Below, piece by piece: positions 33,329-45,464 of a stretch of DNA of 64,000 bases. The position numbers and the translations under genes were made by a program. Positions within the stretch are counted from its first letter, which is position 1, and each line of letters starts with the position of its first letter. Source of the stretch: Drosophila persimilis (Eukaryota; Arthropoda; Insecta; Diptera; Drosophilidae); the NCBI RefSeq assembly GCF_003286085.1, contig NW_020825289.1, forward strand, positions 20,486,001-20,550,000, given 5' to 3'. The notes under the pieces were generated by a model. The model ran no database searches. It saw only the letters and a list, made by a program, of their open reading frames with translations, and was not told the DNA's origin.

Positions 33329-36300
33329 GAATTGAAACTTAATTTCGTAATTGAGTTAAACTCTCAGGCGGAGCAGTGGCAGCAATTATCGTATAATTTT
33401 CCATACAATTTGTTGTGTTGTGGTTGCTGCTCCTCTGTTCTTCCCCTGCAACAGTTCGCTGACAGTTTTTCCACCTATTCGCCTCGCTGATACTACTACT
33501 GTTTTCCCCCAACACTCTGCTTAGATCTCGTTTCCAAACGGCTACTCGTGTTGTATTTTGTTTAGTACTAAATGTCAATGATCCAATGATCCCCACCTTT
33601 TCGGAGACTTAAACGATCCGAGTGTATGTTAATGAAGACTCTTTGTAGACTCATTATGAACCGAAAAGTGTCGCGCAAATCCAGACAGACTGGAAAGAGT
33701 ACGGAGTACTTGCTGCTGCTGCCTCTCCTCCTGATTTCCGAAACACGTTTATTCCCCTCCCCAACTCCTCCATCGATAGGCAGTTTTTCTTAATCGTTTA
33801 TCAGTTGCCCCCGAACTTGAGTTAGTAATTCTAATTGGCAATTGTGGAAATGGAATTCCTATCAACCTGAAGAGCGTGAGGGTCTTGCCCTGGAAATTCC
33901 AATAATTCCACCACTTCACCTTTGGCAAATTATTGAATTCAAGATCTAAAAGTTACCTTGACAAACTTTCGTCAATGACGTCCGGACAATCGCAAATCGG
34001 AGATTAAGACGATAAAGGCCTATCGGCTTATCATCCACTCGGGACACTCGAGTTGAGTGGCCAGGCCACTACATTTAGTTGTTGGGACTGTGAGTTCCCA
34101 ACAGAATCAACTCTCTGCAAAACACTCTTTCAAGGCGTTTCTTGTGTAAAATTCTTGGCAAATTTTTGGCGATTTGGCGGCACATCAATGACCTCTCGAA
34201 GGTTTCGGGAGCACCAAAAAATACTGGCAAAAACAAGTTAATTCCACCTGATGCACGGGGCTTCTTAATTACTTTTCCAGTTTTCGTGTCTTTTGTGCGC
34301 CTAAACAAATCATATTGAATGAACGAGACTGAACTGAACTGAGGTATATTGTAGTTATTATAATGATTAGTCAAATAAAACATACAATTGTGAATGGCAT
34401 GGCCCACATAATGATTAATGATTGTCCTTGAACGAGAATTGGCAGCTCGTTTCTCAATCGGAACAGGTGGCTTTTTGGGAACGGGACGTCATTTTCATTT
34501 AGCACTTGCTAGCCCGATGACGACAATCGTAAAAGATGTATAATGACCATAGTAAACATAATAAAAAACCAGATGAATGGTGGGAGTGAGGGAATCCGAA
34601 TCCGAATCCGAACCCGATTCCATTCAAGAAATATCTCATTATTTTATGCACGCACTTAAAAAACCCCTCAAAAATAATAGTTTTACGATAATTATCTGTG
34701 GGAGTCGAGTCTCTTGTTGCATTTCGTATGATTTATATAGAATGCCAATCCGGAATCGTTAAACAAAATTCTTTTTTGTGCTATGCGGAATCGGAAGCTC
34801 CCTTTTCAAAAAATGGAATTTAACAATATTTGTAAACGCCTATCACGTACATAAATACATATGTATGTAGAAGAGTTGGGGTTTTGTTTCCATTTGTCAT
34901 CCAGCAGGTGCGGTTCGGAGCCTTAGTTATCGATTGAAAAAAGGCCATTACACCCGTTCAAATATTGATCAAGTCTGTTCGGAACTGAGAACTAATACTA
35001 GTTTGTTCTTCAACGTTTGGTAGCCCCATATCTGCTTCCGTTTTGCTTGTGATTCATTGGCTGTAACGCTACTGTGACTACAATCTGCACTCAAACTAAC
35101 TGCGATTCGAATAGGTTTGACTGCTAATGGCCAGTGCCACCTGTGCCCGTGTGACGTGCAACATCATTGATTCAGATGCAATTGTTTGCTGTTCCCGCTG
35201 GTCCGCCGGTCTGCCGGTCCGCCGGTCCGCTGGTGCGCTGTCGTCACAGAAACGTAGCGAAACAATGGTTTCTGTTCGGGGATCTGTTTCTCTCTCCCAT
35301 AAAGCACAATTGTGCCGTTTGCTGGCATTTTTAGTTTTCCATTTGCCTGCCTTTTGTTTTCTGTTCTCCGCATCCCCCAGAGATGCCCATAGACTCCGCA
35401 GGGGGGGCCGGGGGCCTCTTATATCATCGTAATGCGATCCATCATAATGCTGCCTAACCCAACGAGATGTGATTTTGTTGGTGTCGAGTTCAGTCTCCGA
35501 ATATGCAATAAATCACTTTAAAATGTTGTTCAATTTTCCGGTTATTGATCAGGAAAATATCGTAGAAGAACGTTTTCGTTCAGAATATCTGTAGTTTGGG
35601 TGAATCTTCAAACCCAGATCCCAATCTGCTGCCGAGTATAGCCTTTTTCTTTGTTATATGAATCTTTAGATTTGCAACGTTTGCAACGCAGTTTAGAGAT
35701 TTTGATCTTGATTTTCGTTAACGAGAGTACACATAAATCCATATGCTATACATATGTCACAAATGCAATCCTTATTCAGCAAATCAGTTCAATTAAGACT
35801 TGTTAGTGGTACAGCCACCACCACAAACCACCCACAAAGAAAGAGAGACGTCATCAGGTTCCAGCGAAACGTCGCAATTCCGTTTCATTGCTATATTTGT
35901 GTGGCCAGACACGTGTCGTGTCGGCTGCCCGATCGCCCGATCCCATACTATTTATAGAGCTGAACATACATATGTGCATACTAAGATATTATTAGTGAAT
36001 TAGTAAATACTGGAGCAAAAGTGGAGTAGAATCGGCGGGTTATTCCCTTAATTGTATCTTCATATCGGGAGCAAGGTAGCTCTGAATAATATGGAAAATC
36101 TGTCAAGAAATTTCCATTTTTATAGCTCGTTCTGGATTCCTGATAAACGCTGCTGAGAACGTTGCAGCTTTATCTTTAAAAGTGGAACAATTGAAGTGAC
36201 TTTAATGGGTTTTAATTAGCATTTTAACTAGGCCTAAAAGTGCCAAAAAAACAAAGAAAAGAAAGACGTCCCTTATCTGTAAAGCCTCGACACTACAGTG

Positions 36301-36720
36301 GAACGTCCTAAAACTAAACCATACAAAATATATAATCCATTCTATTCTGTTCTATGCTCCATAATCCATCAATTGATGCGGGCAGGGCAGGGCACCACTT
36401 TGTAGGAATTGTATTTATGGATATGGATATGTATTTCAAGGCTCTGCCGTTACTCTCATGAATATTCATTCAATCATTCATTCGTCAGCTATCTGTAGTA
36501 TGCAAAATATTTGAGTGTGCCAAAAACCCTTTTAATTGAAGGAAAAGCTAAAGATTAAACAATATCGGTGCAGCAAACAGGCGACAGCAAATGAATCTGA
36601 CAGATACACAGATAGGTTAGGTCTGCATTACATGATACACTCGATTTGAATACGGTACTCGCTTTCGGTTTCTACTTCTACTTCTGCTTCGGCTTCGGCT
36701 TGGGGCCACTTTAACGATTT

Positions 36721-36755
36721 TATAAATAGATTGAACGCGCCCCCAAAGCGGCACG
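36721..36755 (+). promoter_or_regulatory. Candidate TATA promoter for secreted Treh
   Basis: TATAAATA at 36721-36728 lies about 420 bp upstream of the secreted-form ATG at 37142. About 30 bp downstream is GC-rich sequence without a strong initiator. Assignment is positional. Confidence 0.4.
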
Positions 36756-37141
36756 AGCGGTGGTTCCGTTCCTCCAGTTTCCCACCTTGCTCCAACGATC
36801 GTTCGTGAGTCGTTCGTGGATCGATCGCCCGTCGTCGTCGTAGATCGTTGTAGGTCGTCGTTTTTTTTATAAAATTGGAAACGGGGGAAACAGTTAGAAG
36901 TATTCTTGCGCTGACTGGCGCTGGTTGTGCTCGTGCTTCGCGTGTGGCAGGTCGAATTTAGGGATACAATATATGTATATACATATATACCATATATTAT
37001 ATTCCCTGAAGTGAAGTTCTCTTGAATATATCAGCCAGCGAACTGCAGCACTCTGTACTTATACAACACCATTTAGATCCCACTACAATATCCTACAATT
37101 AGAGAACCCAAGTGAAAAGAGTTGAAAAGAGTAGTGTCGAT

Positions 37142-39652
37142 ATGACCAGGTTAGTGGCCATCCAGCTGCTCCTGCTGATATGCAGTTGCCTTGGGGCTCT
37201 GTCCCAGGCGAAATCCTTCATCGACTATCGCATTGACAATGCCAATGCCATTCCCAAGGATGTGGAATCGTATAATTTTGAAAGTTGGTAAGTTTCCGGA
37301 CTCTCTCTCTGTGATCTTTAATCTTTGCTTACGAATAACGTATGCAAAGCATTACAATACATTACATTACATGATCTTTCCCATTGCTTGAGTGGTTTCC
37401 TTTCCCTTGAGACAGCCAGACGGACAGACAGACACTTAAACGTGACGTCGTGTTAGCCACAGACTCGTGCTCGGGCATTAACTTTAACAGATCTGGAGAG
37501 ATATACTACACGATACGATCTCGACAATGATATTTTAGACAGGTGTTCCACTGTTCACTGTTCACTTAACCAGAAAACGACAGCCACCTGGATGGACTCT
37601 AGTTGTTTTTGTGGCAGTTTAATTTGTAAATTATTTGCACTAATTAATGACGTCACTAATTAATGGTAGCCATTGCCGCTACTACACAGCTACTCAACAC
37701 AATAAAGGAAGGCTATATTTAAAATATATCGTTCATTCAATTAATATGAACTCAAGCCAAATTCCTCTAATGCTATTGTTACGAAGGTCTGGGCCAAATA
37801 ATATTATTTGCTAGAAGAGAAACACATCTGTTCTTTATTTGTAGAGCTCGCAAATCATACAATATAAATGCCTCTTTTTCTAGTGAAATCTACTGCTATG
37901 GCGACCTTTTGAATACCATTCAAATGGCCAAGCTGTTTGAGGACTCAAAGACATTTGTGGACATGAAACTCAAGCAGACGCCGGCCAAGACCCTCGCGGA
38001 CTTTGAGTTGTTGATGGAGGCCAAGAACCGGACGCCCAGCCGCGAGGATCTGCAGAAGTTTGTGGATGTAAGTTGGGAACGGATACCACTCCAATCTCGA
38101 GTGATGGCAGGCACAGGCACAGTGAAGATTGTGTTATATTTTTCAGGATTACTTCAGCCCGAAGGGCACGGAGCTGGAAATTTGGACACCGACAGACTGG
38201 AAGGCGAATCCCGCTTTTCTTGATCTGATCAGTGATCCAGACCTGAAGCAATGGGGCCAGGAGCTGAACAATATCTGGAAGGATCTGGGACGCAAGATGA
38301 ACGAAGATGTGATGAAGAATCCCGAGTACTACTCGATCATCCCAGTGCCGAATCCAGTGATCATTCCGGGAGGCCGCTTCATAGAATTCTATTACTGGGA
38401 CTCGTACTGGATCATCCGCGGACTGCTGCACAGCGAGATGCAAGACACGGCCCGTGGCATGATCGAGAACTTCATGTCCATTGTGCAGAGGATCGGCTTC
38501 ATTCCGAATGGCGGACGAGTCTACTACTGGGGCCGCTCCCAGCCCCCGCTGCTGACCGGCATGGTCAAGTCGTACGTGGACTTCACCAAGGACGATCTGT
38601 TCGCCATCAACGCCCTGGAGGTGCTTGAGCACGAGTTCGAGTACTTTGTGAACAATCACTCGGTCCAGGTCAAGGGTCACAATCTGGCCGTCTACCGCGA
38701 CTCGTCGACCGGTCCGCGGCCCGAGTCCTACCGCGAGGATGTGGAGACCGCAGAGAATTTCGACACGCCCGAGGCCAAGGAGGATCACTACAGCGAGCTC
38801 AAGTCCGCCGCCGAGTCTGGCATGGACTTCAGCTCCCGTTGGTTCATCAATGAGAATGGCACCAATGTCGGTAATCTCAGCCACCTGCGGACACGCTCCA
38901 TTGTACCCGTGGACCTGAATGCCATCCTATACTGGAACGCCAAGCTGATAGCCGAGTTCCACGCAAAGGCCGGCAACGTGGACAAGATGACCGAATACGA
39001 GAAGAAGGCCCAGACACTCCTGCAGGGCATCCAGGATGTTCTGTGGAACGAGGAGGCAGGCTGCTGGTTGGACTACGATATGATCAATGAGAAGCCACGC
39101 GACTACTTCGTGCCCAGCAATCTAGCGCCTCTGTTTGTGAAGGCGTACAACATCTCCGATACGGAGAAGATCTCGGCCTCGGTGCTGAGCTATATTGAGA
39201 AGAACAAACTGGACACATTCCCGGGCGGAGTGCCCAACACGCTCTACCACACCGGCGAGCAGTGGGACTTCCCCAATGTGTGGGCGCCCATGCAGTATAT
39301 CGTGGTCGAGGGACTGGCCAATCTGAACACACCCGCGGCCAAGGAGCTCTCCAAGAAGTGGGCCCTTCGCTGGGTCAAGTCGAACTTCAAGGCCTACACC
39401 GACAGCTTCCACATGTACGAGAAGGTAAGTGATTTCCATGCATATTGTGTGATACTCCAAAAATCCCAAGCATCTTCTTGTTTTCTGCAGTACAATGCTG
39501 AGGAGTTTGGCGGCCATGGCGGTGGCGGTGAATACGGCGTTCAGACAGGATTCGGCTGGTCCAATGGCGTGATCATTGAGTGGTTGAGCAAGCACGGACG
39601 CGAACTCTCGGAGGGCTATGTCGGCGGTGGAGCAGGTGAAGAGCCGCAGTAG
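37142..39652 (+). CDS. Treh: Trehalase, secreted form
   Basis: Alpha,alpha-trehalase (GH37), which splits trehalose, the insect blood sugar, into two glucose molecules. Exons 37142-37287, 37884-38067, 38147-39424 and 39491-39652 give 589 residues. Exon 1 encodes a signal peptide (LVAIQLLLLICSCLGALSQA). The GH37 signatures are clear: PGGRFIEFYYWDSYW in exon 3 and QWDFPNVWAP near the C-terminus, followed by the Gly-rich GGHGGGGEY loop; NGGRVYYWGRSQPP is also conserved. The family's catalytic Asp and Glu lie in this conserved region. The frame ends at GAGEEPQ. Exons 2 to 4 are shared with the form starting at 28665, and an alternative 3' end may add a membrane anchor (40527-40606). It is convergent with the FYVE gene. 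Confidence 0.95.
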
Positions 39653-41474
39653 AATGAAGATCCCCAAAATGCTATACATCACACATCAATCAAATCAATT
39701 CAATCACCAATCGTCTCCTTAAATCAAATTGATATATTTGTATAAGCATCCATCCATAAATGTTGCTCATCTCTAGGCTAAGAAAAGGCTCTCTATCTAC
39801 ACACCTATCTATCCCGCTATCTCGCTATATCTCTGTAACTATACCTACTACATCGCGAACAAACGACAAGAGTAATCGACAAACGACACAGCAACACAGT
39901 CAAAGCACCAACCAACACAGCAGGAAGAAGGAATACGATCGCCCAAAAAGTGTCTGTTAAACCATATGCCATCTACGTCCACGTCTACGCATTCGTGTTT
40001 TTTGTCAAAATTCAAATCAAATCAAAGTGAATGTACTATAGATTGTCCTCCAAGCCGCCTCAAGTTCCAGATTTCAGCGTAAGTGTCCACAATTGGGTTG
40101 CATTTCTCTTTATTGTTGTTTGATGTGTGTTTGGTGAATGTCGAGGCATGTTTGTCTAACCCCAGAGCATCCCAGTACCACTACCACTACCACTACCAGA
40201 TGAGGCACCACTGCCAGGATAATCTCTCATACTATAACTGAAGAATCCACGCACACTCTATATTTGTATACCGTCTTGCAAATCTGTTCTTCTCAGTTGT
40301 CTGTCAATTTTCTGTACATACTCGCATAGTGCTCGTATTATCTAATCACATACTCAAATCCCTGCATGCGAATGAATGGCTTTCAAGGGTAGCTGCTAAT
40401 CGAAATTCACTAAAAACCAAGACAACAAAATTCGGACTCTAGCAGTATCCCCTGTGCCTACAAATCTAACACTCGCTATATATACCACGACTAATGGAAG
40501 GATTGTATTTCCCTCTTTCACTTTAGCCACCTCTCGCCTATTCAGTGTTGTGGGCGTGGCAGCTGTAACCATAGTGGCTCTGATAGCAGGTCGTGTTCTA
40601 TGGTGAGGTGGGTATTGAAACGTGGACGTACTTTTTATCTACTGACGGGCTAATTGCAATCCAATTTCCATTCTACTTTCAGAGACATATTACTATGTGC
40701 CAAAAACAAACTCGTAATTGCTTCCCCAACGAAAATGTGATTCCTCCGTACCCGTACTGTGTGTGTTTGTCTCCGTAATTGTGGTTTGTCGTCTGTGCCG
40801 TCGTCGGAATGCGCGGAGATTGCAGTATTAGATTTTGTCACTATTTGTTAGTAGAAGTGAGAGTTGTTTGTACATACGGAATTTATATGGGCATGCCCTA
40901 AATTGTTATTAATTATAAATATTTAGTGAATATACATACCCAAAACCAATCCTAGCTCCTTGAAACCAAATGAAGACACACAAAATACAAAAAATGTTAA
41001 CAAATTGGGAATTTTTGCTTGGATTCTTTGAATAAACAAGAACACAACACAAATAACTATTCGTATATCTGTTGCATGGCACCATTCTACTCGCATTTAC
41101 TATAATCTATATCTAAATCTATTGCAGGAAAGGTTGGTTTAAGTAATCGAGGAGCAAACGTATTTTGATTTTATTTTGTATATTTGCTTTGAGTTAAATT
41201 CAATTCAATAATGAAAAGCTAATGTGGAGCACAAAGGATTACATCTATCTGGCATCGACGAACAAACAGAAAGCGGATATGACTTGGAAAGGTTGCACCT
41301 AGAATCGTAATCGTAATCATAATGGTAACATAATATCGGAGCACAAACAAAGAGCAATAAGGTCCAGAAGTATATACCAACTAAATAGTAATCGAAAAAA
41401 CTAAATTAGTTCACACATAATCGTAAATAATACACAATAAATATAGGCTTTGAACCCAGCCTTCCCCTGCTCGC
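39653..41474. other. Treh 3' region and convergent intergenic DNA
   Basis: Holds the 3' UTR of Treh, the candidate alternative exon 40527-40606, a strong unexplained donor GTAAGT at 40080, a CCACTA repeat near 40174-40197, and the 3' UTR of the minus-strand FYVE gene from about 41400. No other gene seen. Confidence 0.5.
40527..40606 (+). CDS. Treh: Candidate alternative last Treh exon encoding a membrane anchor
   Basis: A polypyrimidine tract ends in CACTTTAG, followed by an open frame that, after a phase 1 junction, encodes TSRLFSVVGVAAVTIVALIAGRVLW and a stop. The hydrophobic stretch is a typical single transmembrane segment. A phase 1 donor exists inside the last shared exon (GCAG/GTGAAG, exon end 39635), which would replace the short EEPQ tail. 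The product would be a type I membrane trehalase like insect TREH-2. A competing reading is a 3' UTR intron using the GTAAGT donor at 40080, in which case this open frame is chance. Confidence 0.5.
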
Positions 41475-43776
41475 CTAGTTGGACTGCTGCTGCTGGCCCT
41501 GACTGTGGTTCGGATTCTGGTTGTGATGCTGCTGCGGCGGCTGTCCCTGACTGAAGTAGGGAGCGGTGTTTGGCGTGAGCAATGTGTGACAGATATCACA
41601 GACTCGGGCTACCCGTTTGCGTGGTCCCGATGGCACCGTTTTCGTTAGACATTTATCGCAGTATATGTGGCCGCAATGCCGGCAGTGGATCTTCCGCACC
41701 ATCACCGTAAAGCCTGCGTGGCACGTGGGGCAGTTGTTCACATCTTCGTCGTCCTGCCAGCGCACCTCCGTATCGGCATGCCGCAGCTCCTCCAACGATA
41801 TCTATTGAAAATTATATTTTTTAAGTCAATAAACGTATGTTTTTATATGGAAACTCACTTGAAGGGTTTGAGATAATTTCACAAAATCTTTTTGCACCGT
41901 CTCCATGGTAGACAGCTCCTCCTGCAGAGTCTTTATCTTTGTTTTGTAGTCCGCATTGGTTTTGTTTTGTTTTTCCTGTAAATGAGGAGAAATGGGATTG
42001 AGGTATTTGTGTGGATATGAAAGCTCTTTACTTACATTGGCTTCCTGCAGCTCAATGATCTCCACCCGACTCTCGGACAATTGCTTGTTAAGCTCAGCCT
42101 CTTTGCGCTCCAATTGTGTTTTGGTCGTCTCGTACGATTGCACCGTCAGCAAGTGTTCTGTCAGACGATCCCTGCGAATGTGATTTCGTATATGTAACCA
42201 TTTGCAGCGCACTTGAGTGTGCCGAAAAAACTTACTGCAGGGACTTGATATCTAATTGCGTTTGCCGCTTGTAGGTCCGTCGCTCGTTGTTGCTCTCCTC
42301 CAGCTGGGCGCGTAGGATTTGAATCTCGTCTAAAGTGCTGACACATCTCTGCTTCTCATATTCGCTGCTGACGCGGGCCTGAATCAGCTCGCTCTGCTGG
42401 CGCAGCATGAGCTCCTGAAGTTCGACGACTGTGTTGGGCAGATTTATGTACTGGTTCTCGATCTCTTCGGACGTGGCCAGGTAGCGACCGGATAGAAAGT
42501 CGTTGTCGGCCTGCAGGGTCTCCAGTTGCTTGTTGACACGCTCCCGATCGTCGGTGATGCGCTGCAGCTGCCTCATCACCGCATCCTTGGTGTCGAGAAA
42601 CTTTTGTTGCATGTCCAGCAGGTGCTGCTCGTTGGCCGTGGATTTCTCGCGCAGGTTTTGTACTTCACTCTTGTGTGCCTCGCGTTTCTCCTGCCACTGA
42701 TCCTCCAGATCTTTGCGAAGCGCTGCTTCTCTACCCAACGTCTCACGGGCCTCCACAAGCTGTTTCTGTAGCAGATCCACCTGCTTTTGCTGCTTTTTAA
42801 TGTTTGCAGTTAGGTCCTCAGCTGTCTTCTGTGCCACACTACAGGCCTCGCAGCTTGACTCTGCCACATCCATGGATGTCGACTTGTGTATGGCAGACAT
42901 ATCGGTGACAACGGCCGCCTTTGCGATTGACTTGGAGTGCAGTTGGCCATCTTGCTCCCGCAACTTCTCTTTCAAGGCCTTCATCTCCTCCTGCAGTTGT
43001 TCGACTATGGAATGCAGCATTTCCGCATCTTCTGATGCCTGCAAAAGAGACATTGATCAGCGATATTGGCTGCTGTTTGGGCGGACTTACATATTGTTTC
43101 CCGTTTCCCTTGTTGCTCGACCCTCGAAGACTGTCGTCCTCTTGCTGAAAGCTGCTGTTTAGCGAATCGCTTCCCAGTTTTCGCACAGACCCCAGCGTCC
43201 TCTTAACCTGATTCAGCATTTGCGGGGCCAAGCCACCAGATGACTCAGCCTGGGGCTGTTGGACCTGCACTTGTATCTGCTGGAGCTGCTGCTGTTGCTG
43301 TTGGTATTTATTAAGCTCCAGTTTAATGCGCTCCAGCTCACTTTTATAGTTTGACGACTCTTCGATTGTGTCCTGCACCAACTGCTGCAGCGACGATATC
43401 TCCTCCTGAGCCTTGATGTCCTTCAGCTGCATCTCGTTCTCGGACTTTAGATCCGCCACCATCAGGTGCGTCTTGAGCTCGTCCAACTCATCTTGCAGCT
43501 TCTTGCGCTCGGCCATGCTCTGGGCATGTTCGGCCTCCTTCTGCATGTACAGCTCCCGCATCTTTGCCCGCTGCGTATTAAACTCGTTCTGCATCTTACG
43601 GATCTCAGTCTGTTCAATTGATGTATGCTGGTTTGTGGCGTCATCATCGTCACCTGAAACACAAGATTCATTGATTATTACGGTTATTTCCGGGCCGACC
43701 ATAATTTGTCGGCTGCCTCACCATTTGCCGCCACTGTGGAGACCCTAGAGTCTGTCGGGGATTCATTTTCCTCCAT
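41475..43776 (-). CDS. Coiled-coil FYVE-type zinc finger protein (rabaptin-like)
   Basis: Six exons, 43776-43722, 43653-43091, 43038-42236, 42171-42036, 41975-41859 and 41801-41475, give 666 residues. An acidic N-terminus (SGDDDDATNQ) is followed by long heptad-type coiled coils (about residues 30-520) broken by a Gln-rich stretch (YQQQQQQLQQIQVQVQQ). The C-terminus carries a FYVE-type double zinc site with WxxD (WQDDEDVNNC), CPTC, the basic patch VRKIHCRHCGHIYC, and RVCDIC, then a Gln/His/Asn-rich tail. Such proteins tether early endosomes through PI3P and Rab5. The layout fits the fly rabaptin-5-like gene CG4030 as I recall it, which is also a Treh neighbour; the symbol is withheld. The first of the two basic-patch His residues is Ile (RKIHCR rather than R/KHHCR). 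Confidence 0.88.
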
Positions 43777-44796
43777 TTTTGTTCAGTTAAATTGTATTTA
43801 TTGAGTTTATTTTATCATTTCAGGCGGTCGGTCAAAATATACTTAAAAAAATACTAGAAAATACTATGAAAAGTATAAAAATTGCGAGGTGTGTGAGCTA
43901 GACGTGGTGGCAAGAAAATCAGATGCGGTCTTACCCTCAGAACTATACCAACATATACCGTCTCATTTTCAAAATATACCGTAAATATACTGACGAATTA
44001 AAGTTCTATAATACATATTCCTCGATTTTGATCTTCCGTTGAAGATTACTAGCTAGAATATTACCCCCAGCCCTGCCCACATAATTTTATCCGATTAATG
44101 AATCAATTTTCTATTTTATTGGCTAATTTTAAATACTTTCTTTAATTTCCTCTTGTCTAAACAAAAGTTTCAAACCTAATAAAACGCAAGAGAAAAATTG
44201 TTCCAATTGCTCAATTTAGATATTCTCTTGAATAATGCTGACTAACTAAAACTTTAGCTCTGCCCACATAATTCTTGACCATTGATGAATAAAGTTTCTA
44301 CAAGATTGGGTACTTTAGTACTCCTAAGAAACGTAAGGGAGTAGGGACATTGTTGAGCTGAAAAAGGACATTGTGGATTAGGTCCCACCAAACTTGAGCG
44401 CCCAAAAGCAAATTGTTTGAAAGTGAATGAATGGAATAAACAACCTATCAACAGTTTTGATTGCCTGGTATCCATAGTTCTGTTAAAGTGTAATACCTTA
44501 GTTTCTGAAGGTCAATATTCTGTAAGAAATTAGTGCATCCATGGTATGATAAATTCTTAGGGATGAAATCTTATAGCAAACAAGTTCAAGCCGTCTGCCT
44601 CGTTTGGCTCTTTGAACATCTGGCTCTCGGACACATTTAATGTAAGAGGAATGCGGTTTTAAGTGCATACTCAGATCAAGTATGTCGAGAATAGTTGGAT
44701 CTTACATAAGATCTTCTTATCCTTCAAATCCCCGAACAGAATAGGCCTCTGATTCTATTGCATTGATTGTTAAACTGTTCCAAGACGGAAACACCC
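43777..44796. other. Promoter side of the FYVE gene and dispersed repeat
   Basis: The first 140 bp are A/T-rich upstream DNA of the FYVE gene. A copy of the shg-cpa repeat family follows, then unremarkable A/T-rich DNA with no supported gene. Confidence 0.55.
43921..44300. repeat. Dispersed repeat of the shg-cpa family
   Basis: Shows the same module order as 2473-3120: ACCCTCAGAA.TATACC, ATATACCGTCTCATTTTC, AAATATACCGTAAATATACTGACGAAT, then GATCTTCCGTTGAAGATTACTAGCTA, GCCCACATAATTTTATCCGATTA and TGAATCAATTTTCTA. It starts about 145 bp upstream of the FYVE gene's start codon. Confidence 0.75.
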
Positions 44797-45464
44797 ATGG
44801 AGTCTGACAAGCAAATAACCTCCGTTCAATGTGACTTTTTGAGTGATGTACCCGAGGACTCTTCCTTTCGGCGCAGGAGTCTAATAGACGATTATCCTCA
44901 CAATGAGATGGATGGGATCGTTCAGTTCATATCGAACTACAAACTAAAGTTTGGCGAACCCTATCCCAATTTTTATGTGGGCGAAATGGAGAATGCCCTG
45001 AATGAGATCTTCGTGAAGCCATTTAAAGAGGTTTGAATTCCGTATCTTTGAATTAAAGAACTATTGAATAAGATCTTATTGGTTCTTTTTCAGAGGAAGG
45101 TGCCGCCCATATTCATGTACAATGGGTACCAGTATTATGTGCAATATTTTTTGCAGCCAAGTGATGAAAGACGAAAAAATCCAGCAGATATTCAATGAGC
45201 ACTTCTTTATGGCTGGGATGTAACACAGCAGCACCATGCAGATGATTTGCATGCTCGCTCGTCCTCTGCCGTGATTAATCGCGAGGCTGCCGCAGAATGT
45301 TGTAAGATAGAGCTGGACGAGTTCCCGGCCTTCCTGATCGTTGCTGAGTGTAGTGACATTGGTTTTACCATGCCCCACAATTGATCCATGCCAATATAGG
45401 GTCGGAGGAGTTGCAGCACCAGCTTATGAAGTGTATTAGCTCCATCAAGGGGTCCATGAGCTAG
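44797..45464 (+). pseudogene. Degenerate FAF1/caspar-like gene copy
   Basis: The first exon (44797-45030, 78 codons) reads SSFRRRSLIDDYP.., IVQFISNYKLKFGEPYPNFY and GEMENALNEIFVKPFKE, matching the start of the UAS thioredoxin-like domain of FAF1-type UBX proteins. A 63-bp intron-like gap (GT at 45031, TTTTTCAG ending 45093) leads to RKVPPIFMYNG.., which diverges. Homology then continues in other frames: VMKDEKIQQIFNEHFF, then YGWDVTQQ, then LDEFPAFLIV, and finally SEELQHQLMKCISSIKG ending at a stop at 45462-45464. At least two frameshifts and internal stops (for example 45196-45198) break it. The retained intron argues for a DNA-level copy rather than a retrocopy. The parent is not in this window. 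Confidence 0.6.

Larger units (their letters stand above)
28715..37141. other. Long Treh intron / inter-promoter region
   Basis: About 8.4 kb between the two Treh first exons. It contains one DINE-1-like element (32170-33328), a GACA microsatellite (30870-30886), TCCGAA repeats (34596-34616) and a GT-CCGGT repeat cluster (35199-35232). No coding exon was recognised. The open frames here are short and unsupported. Confidence 0.55.

Noticed and set aside
37970..38884. 304-codon open frame on the minus strand
   Set aside because: Antisense shadow of the large Treh exon; no family resemblance and no splice signals of its own.
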